DNA of 30,207 nucleotides from Bacteroides sp. UBA1317 (GTDB taxonomy: Bacteria; Bacteroidota; Bacteroidia; Bacteroidales; Bacteroidaceae). The notes under the pieces were generated by a model, which was not told where the DNA came from, did no database searches, and was given only the letters and a program-made list of their open reading frames with translations. Positions 25,940-30,207 of the stretch are shown here, one piece after another. The stretch is from the NCBI GenBank assembly GCA_002307035.1, contig DBTL01000064.1, forward strand, positions 1 through 30,207, in the 5' to 3' direction. A program made the position numbers and the translations under genes. Within the stretch, counting starts at the first letter, position 1; every line of letters begins with the position of its first letter.

Positions 25940-27424
25940 ATGAACTTCTTATCCTTATTCGTACTAGTCCCTTTACTTATGCTCGCCGGGCTTTGGATGT
26001 CGAAAGGCATTAAAGCCATCAGAGGCGTGATGGTTACAGGTAGTACGATATTGTTAGGTTTGGCTATTGCCCTTACCTGCATGTATCTCAATGAACGTGG
26101 AGCCGGCAACACTGCCGAGATGTTATTTCGTGCCGATACGATGTGGTATGCTCCGCTCCATATAGCTTACTCTGTAGGAGTCGATGGAATTTCGGTAGCC
26201 ATGCTGTTACTTAGTGCCATCATCGTATTTACCGGAACATTTGCTTCGTGGCAGATGAAACTCCAAACCAAGGAATACTTCCTTTGGTTCACTCTGCTTA
26301 GCATGGGTGTTTTCGGATTCTTCATCTGTGTTGACCTGTTCACCATGTTCATGTTCTACGAAATAGCACTGATACCGATGTACCTACTTATTGGAGTATG
26401 GGGCAGCGGACGCAAAGAATATGCGGCAATGAAGCTAACACTGATGCTTATGGGTGGTTCCGCTTTTCTACTGGTAGGCATTTTGGGTATCTACTTCGGT
26501 AGTGGCGCCACAACAATGAACCTTTTAGAAATCGCCAAGCTGCACAACATACCATTTGCCCAACAATGTATCTGGTTTCCTCTTACCTTTTTAGGCTTTG
26601 GCGTACTGGGTGCTTTGTTCCCATTCCATACATGGAGTCCCGACGGTCATGCTTCAGCCCCAACAGCTGTATCTATGCTTCACGCCGGTGTATTGATGAA
26701 ACTTGGTGGATATGGATGTTTCCGCATAGCCATGTATCTGATGCCCGATGCTGCTAAAGAGCTAAGCTGGATATTCCTTATCTTAACCGGAATTAGTGTG
26801 GTGTACGGAGCCTTTAGCGCTTGTGTGCAGACAGACTTGAAATACATCAACGCCTATTCATCTGTAAGTCACTGTGGATTGGTACTTTTCGCCATTCTGA
26901 TGATGAATCAAACAGCTTCTACAGGTGCTGTACTTCAGATGCTTAGTCACGGGTTGATGACAGCCCTCTTCTTCGCCCTCATTGGTATGATTTACGGGCG
27001 AACACATACCCGAGATGTTCGGGAACTTGGAGGATTGATGAAGATCATGCCTTTCTTAAGCGTATGTTACGTCATTGCCGGTTTAGCTAATCTGGGTTTA
27101 CCCGGCCTCAGCGGTTTCGTAGCCGAAATGACTATCTTTGTTGGTTCCTTCCAAAACTTCGATGCATTCCACCGCACAATGACTATTCTGGCTACCACCT
27201 CTATTGTTATCACGGCAGTCTACATTTTGCGTTTGGTAGGTAAAATTCTCTACGGTAATCCGGTAAACGAAGCACATCTGAAACTAACTGATGCAACTTG
27301 GGACGAACGCTTTGCCGTAATCTGCCTCATTGTCTGTGTAGCCGGATTAGGTATAGCACCTTTTTGGATCAGTCACATGATCGGTGATAGCGTATTGCCG
27401 GTTGTTTCACAATTAATACGATAA
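25940..27424 (+). CDS. nuoM: Complex I antiporter subunit M, TM7 lysine replaced
   Basis: The 494-aa antiporter-like subunit has about 14 transmembrane helices. Glu141 in FYEIALIPMYLLIG (equivalent to the E. coli E144), Lys254 in AGVLMKLGGYG (K265) and the Glu in SGFVAEMTIF (E407) are kept. The TM7 lysine, which lies in AVKMPMVPLHGW in E. coli (K234), aligns with Leu223 in GVLGALFPFHTW here, and the usual LPDAH nearby reads SPDGH. NuoL and NuoN in the same operon keep their lysines, so the loss is specific to NuoM. The gene is otherwise intact and close to the E. coli length (509). Confidence 0.96.
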   Translation: MNFLSLFVLVPLLMLAGLWMSKGIKAIRGVMVTGSTILLGLAIALTCMYLNERGAGNTAEMLFRADTMWYAPLHIAYSVGVDGISVAMLLLSAIIVFTGTFASWQMKLQTKEYFLWFTLLSMGVFGFFICVDLFTMFMFYEIALIPMYLLIGVWGSGRKEYAAMKLTLMLMGGSAFLLVGILGIYFGSGATTMNLLEIAKLHNIPFAQQCIWFPLTFLGFGVLGALFPFHTWSPDGHASAPTAVSMLHAGVLMKLGGYGCFRIAMYLMPDAAKELSWIFLILTGISVVYGAFSACVQTDLKYINAYSSVSHCGLVLFAILMMNQTASTGAVLQMLSHGLMTALFFALIGMIYGRTHTRDVRELGGLMKIMPFLSVCYVIAGLANLGLPGLSGFVAEMTIFVGSFQNFDAFHRTMTILATTSIVITAVYILRLVGKILYGNPVNEAHLKLTDATWDERFAVICLIVCVAGLGIAPFWISHMIGDSVLPVVSQLIR

Positions 27425-27453
27425 TAGTAATCGTCTAATCATAAAACAACAAT

Positions 27454-28893
27454 ATGGATTACTCACAATTCTTATATATGAAAGAAGAGCTATCGCTCAT
27501 AGCAGTCATCGTCATCATCTTTGTGGCCGACCTGTTTGTGAGTCCGGATGCTCATAAAAAAGACGGTAAAGTGCACCTGAACACTCTTTTACCTGTCATC
27601 TTAATGGCTATACATACCCTCATCAATCTCGTACCTGGTACGGCAGCCGATGCTTTTGGAGGTATGTATCACTATCTACCGATGATGACTATTGTTAAGT
27701 CCGTACTCAACGTAGGTACAATCATTGTCTTCTTGTTGGCCCACGAATGGTTGGCCCGCGAAGATACCTTCATCAAGCAAGGCGAGTTCTATGTACTTAC
27801 GCTGAGCACCTTGCTCGGTATGTATTTCATGATTTCAGCCGGACACTTCCTTATGTTCTTTATCGGACTCGAAACAGCATCTGTCCCAATGGCCGCGCTG
27901 GTTGCTTTCGATAAATACCGTCACCACTCTGCAGAAGCAGGAGCAAAATACATCCTTACCGCACTCTTTTCAAGCGGACTATTGCTCTATGGCATCTCAT
28001 TGATCTACGGCACGGTAGGTACACTCTATTTTGAAGATATACCCGCAAGCATCACAGGCAACCCAATGCAAATTATGGCATTTGTCTTTTTCTTTGTCGG
28101 CATGGGCTTTAAGATTTCACTCGTACCTTTCCACTTGTGGACAGCCGATGTATATCAGGGAGCACCAACAGCTGTAACCAGTTTCTTGAGCGTGATTTCT
28201 AAAGGATCGGCTGCTTTCGTGCTGATGGCAGTTCTTATCAAAGTGTTTGCACCGATGGTAGCGCAATGGCAAGAAGTGTTGTATTGGGTCATCATTGCTT
28301 CCATCACCATAGCCAACCTCTTCGCCATTCGTCAGCAAAACCTGAAACGATTCATGGCTTTTTCAGCCATCTCTCAGGCAGGCTACATCATGCTTGGAGT
28401 CATTGGTGGCAGCGCACAAGGAATGACTGCACTGGTTTACTATGTGCTAGTCTATATGGTAGCTAATCTGGGTGTGTTCACCGTCATAGCCATTGTAGAG
28501 CAACGGAGTGGTAAGATAGAGATGGACGACTATAACGGTCTATACCTCACCAATCCTAAGTTAGCTTTTCTGATGACTCTTGCATTATTCTCACTGGCAG
28601 GTATTCCGCCATTCGCAGGATTCTTCAGCAAATTCTTCATCTTCATGGCAGCTTTTCAATCAGGTTTTCATCTATTGGTATTCATCGCTTTGGTCAACAC
28701 GGTTATCTCACTCTATTACTACCTGTTGATCGTCAAAGCCATGTATATTAACAAGAACGAAACACCTATTGCAGCATTCAAGAGCGATGCTTATAGCAAA
28801 GCAAGCATGATTCTTTGTTTGGCAGGTATCATTGCTATTGGTATTGCAAGCATCATATACGAAACAATAGACAAATTCAGTTTCGGCATGTAG
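27454..28893 (+). CDS. nuoN: Complex I antiporter subunit N
   Basis: The 479-aa antiporter-like subunit closes the operon. Conserved positions are present: Glu in FIGLETASVPM, Lys in GMGFKISLVPFHLW (TM7), Lys in LSVISKGSAAF (TM8) and Lys in PPFAGFFSKFF (TM12). Fourteen or so hydrophobic helices are seen, and length is close to that of the E. coli protein (485). It follows nuoM by 29 nt; a 20-bp terminator begins 27 nt after its stop. Confidence 0.97.
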   Translation: MDYSQFLYMKEELSLIAVIVIIFVADLFVSPDAHKKDGKVHLNTLLPVILMAIHTLINLVPGTAADAFGGMYHYLPMMTIVKSVLNVGTIIVFLLAHEWLAREDTFIKQGEFYVLTLSTLLGMYFMISAGHFLMFFIGLETASVPMAALVAFDKYRHHSAEAGAKYILTALFSSGLLLYGISLIYGTVGTLYFEDIPASITGNPMQIMAFVFFFVGMGFKISLVPFHLWTADVYQGAPTAVTSFLSVISKGSAAFVLMAVLIKVFAPMVAQWQEVLYWVIIASITIANLFAIRQQNLKRFMAFSAISQAGYIMLGVIGGSAQGMTALVYYVLVYMVANLGVFTVIAIVEQRSGKIEMDDYNGLYLTNPKLAFLMTLALFSLAGIPPFAGFFSKFFIFMAAFQSGFHLLVFIALVNTVISLYYYLLIVKAMYINKNETPIAAFKSDAYSKASMILCLAGIIAIGIASIIYETIDKFSFGM

Positions 28894-28920
28894 TCAGAGC
28901 CCATTAAAAGATCAAATATT

Positions 28921-28972
28921 AAAAAGAGAGCACTCTCCATTTACGTCATTGTATGGAGAGTGCTCTCTTTTT
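28921..28972 (+). terminator. Terminator of the nuo operon
   Basis: A perfect 20-bp stem pairs 28921-28940 with 28953-28972 around a 12-nt loop. The right arm ends in T5 and the left begins in A5, with a GC core (GAGAGCACTCTCC). It lies just after nuoN and is strong evidence that the nuo genes form one unit. Confidence 0.9.
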
Positions 28973-29070
28973 GATATGACACAAGCCGAATGCAACAAAG
29001 TAATACGCAATCAAACACATTCTATTTCAACTTAGAATGCAAAAGAAAGAAAAGAGAAAAAGAAAATTCC

Positions 29071-29078
29071 TATCTTTG
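29071..29078 (+). promoter_or_regulatory. -7 box upstream of the GH3 gene
   Basis: TATCTTTG matches TAnnTTTG perfectly, 54 nt before the GH3 ATG, in an A-rich stretch. No -33 TTTG is found at 19-21 nt. Between the nuo terminator and this box I see no other feature. Confidence 0.5.
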
Positions 29079-29132
29079 AGAGTGATCAATAATCTAATGA
29101 AATGAAAAACTAACTCCTCTTTTATTAAAACC

Positions 29133-30207
29133 ATGAAACGAATAATTGTAATGATGGCAGTGGCTTGGGCAATCTCAGGCTATGCGCAAAAGTTAGGCGT
29201 GAACACAATCGATGAAGTGATTAATGCCATGACCCTAGAAGAAAAAGCACACCTCTTGGTTGGTGCTTCCAATGAGGGCTTTTCAGGAGAAGGTGCAACC
29301 ATTGGTAAGACGTGGAACATTGTTCCGGGCGCCGCAGGAACAACTGTTCCAAACGAACGTTTAGGCATTCCCGCTACCGTCTTAGCCGACGGTCCTGCAG
29401 GATTACGCATCAATCCAACCCGCCCGAATGATTCAAGCACCTATTATTGCACCGGTTTCCCTGTCGCCACTATGCTGGCAGCTACATGGAATCCGACGTT
29501 GGTAGAAAGTGTAGGCAAAGCGATGGGCAATGAAGTACTAGAATACGGTTGTGATGTGCTACTTGCACCAGGCATGAATATTCACCGTAATCCTCTTTGC
29601 GGACGTAATTTTGAGTACTACTCCGAAGACCCGTTTGTTGCAGGAAAGATAGCAGCCGCAATGGTCAATGGCGTACAAAGCAATGGAGTGGGTACAAGTA
29701 TCAAGCACTTTGCCGGAAACAACCAAGAAACTCTACGCACCCGCAATGACGCCCGTATTACCCAACGCGCACTGCGTGAAATCTATCTGAAGCCGTTTGA
29801 AATTACGGTCAAAGAATCGCACCCATGGACGGTCATGTCATCCTACAACAAGATCAACGGCACTTACACGCAAGAAGATTACGAGCTGTTAACAACCATT
29901 CTCCGTGACGAATGGGGATTTAAGGGTATTGTTATGACCGACTGGACTTGGATGCGCAATACGGCAGCACAAGTTCATGCGGGCAATGACCTGATGATGC
30001 CCGGCAACAAAGAACAAGTTGCAGATATTTTAGATAAAGTAAAAAAGGGAACATTGAAAGAATCTGATGTGAATATCTGTGTGAAACGGATACTCGAATA
30101 CATCCTGCAGACACCTCGCTTCAAAGGATATAAATACAGCAATAAACCTGATCTGAAAGCTCACGCAAGCATTACCCGAAACTCGGCTGCCGAGGGTATG
30201 GTCTTGC
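29133..30207 (+). CDS. Secreted GH3 beta-glucosidase/beta-glycosidase, 3' end cut by the window
   Basis: The open frame runs from ATG 29133 past the window end, giving 358 residues of a protein normally 700-800 long. Residues 1-19 form a signal peptide (MKRIIVMMAVAWAISGYAQ). The GH3 N-terminal barrel follows: LEEKAHLLVGASN, LADGPAGLRI, LAPGMNIHRNPLCGRNFEYYSEDP, SIKHFAGNNQE and MSSYNKING. GIVMTDWTW holds the catalytic nucleophile Asp270. It probably releases glucose or another sugar from beta-linked oligosaccharides in the periplasm; specificity cannot be read here. The C-terminal domain lies outside the window. Confidence 0.93.
   Translation, partial: MKRIIVMMAVAWAISGYAQKLGVNTIDEVINAMTLEEKAHLLVGASNEGFSGEGATIGKTWNIVPGAAGTTVPNERLGIPATVLADGPAGLRINPTRPNDSSTYYCTGFPVATMLAATWNPTLVESVGKAMGNEVLEYGCDVLLAPGMNIHRNPLCGRNFEYYSEDPFVAGKIAAAMVNGVQSNGVGTSIKHFAGNNQETLRTRNDARITQRALREIYLKPFEITVKESHPWTVMSSYNKINGTYTQEDYELLTTILRDEWGFKGIVMTDWTWMRNTAAQVHAGNDLMMPGNKEQVADILDKVKKGTLKESDVNICVKRILEYILQTPRFKGYKYSNKPDLKAHASITRNSAAEGMVL

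Noticed and set aside
1..30207. tRNA, rRNA, CRISPR array, insertion sequence or prophage
   Set aside because: I saw no transposase, integrase or phage gene, no regularly spaced repeats, and no tRNA- or rRNA-like sequence; this is by eye, not by covariance search.

Overview
The window looks like chromosomal DNA of a Bacteroides-type member of the Bacteroidales. Four things point there. AT-rich intergenic regions repeatedly carry the Bacteroidales -7 box TAnnTTTG, twice with a TTG-type -33 element at the right distance. The cell-wall gene is a MurF-alanine racemase fusion. A dxs-trkA-trkH cluster is present. The complex I operon has a fused nuoCD and no nuoEFG. I saw no rRNA, tRNA, CRISPR array, insertion sequence or phage gene. 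The species cannot be named from the sequence alone.

Layout. (1) 1-4173 is a small pectin/hexuronate locus: leftward genes for a secreted GH105 unsaturated-uronyl hydrolase and a secreted pectin methylesterase, and a divergent hexuronate-type MFS transporter. (2) 4174-4620 is a 447-nt convergent intergenic region packed with hairpins, including a 20-bp perfect inverted repeat, a rightward terminator and a candidate leftward small RNA. (3) 4621-8960 (leftward) holds an AraC/GyrI-like regulator followed by a 1148-aa PD-(D/E)XK nuclease-SF1 helicase fusion. (4) 9026-13575 (leftward) holds a GSCFA protein overlapping murF-alr, then a two-gene tatA-tatC unit with its own promoter. (5) 13728-18512 (rightward) is dxs, trkA and trkH: isoprenoid precursor synthesis and potassium uptake. 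(6) 18610-18990 is an unrecognised small secreted or lipid-free protein with its own -7 box. (7) 19095-28893 is a ten-gene complex I operon nuoA-B-CD-H-I-J-K-L-M-N closed by a 20-bp terminator. (8) 29133 to the window end is the 5' part of a secreted GH3 glycosidase.

How it works together. Region 1 removes methyl esters from pectin, cleaves unsaturated uronate from oligomers and imports a uronate. Region 7 encodes the membrane arm and the quinone-reducing connecting arm of complex I without the NADH-oxidising module, so its electron donor must be something other than NuoEFG-bound NADH. The most notable details are the missing N module, a leucine where NuoM normally has its TM7 proton-channel lysine, the candidate small RNA at about 4485-4567, and the uncharacterised nuclease-helicase. 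I see no complete new multi-gene system; most of the window is ordinary core genome.
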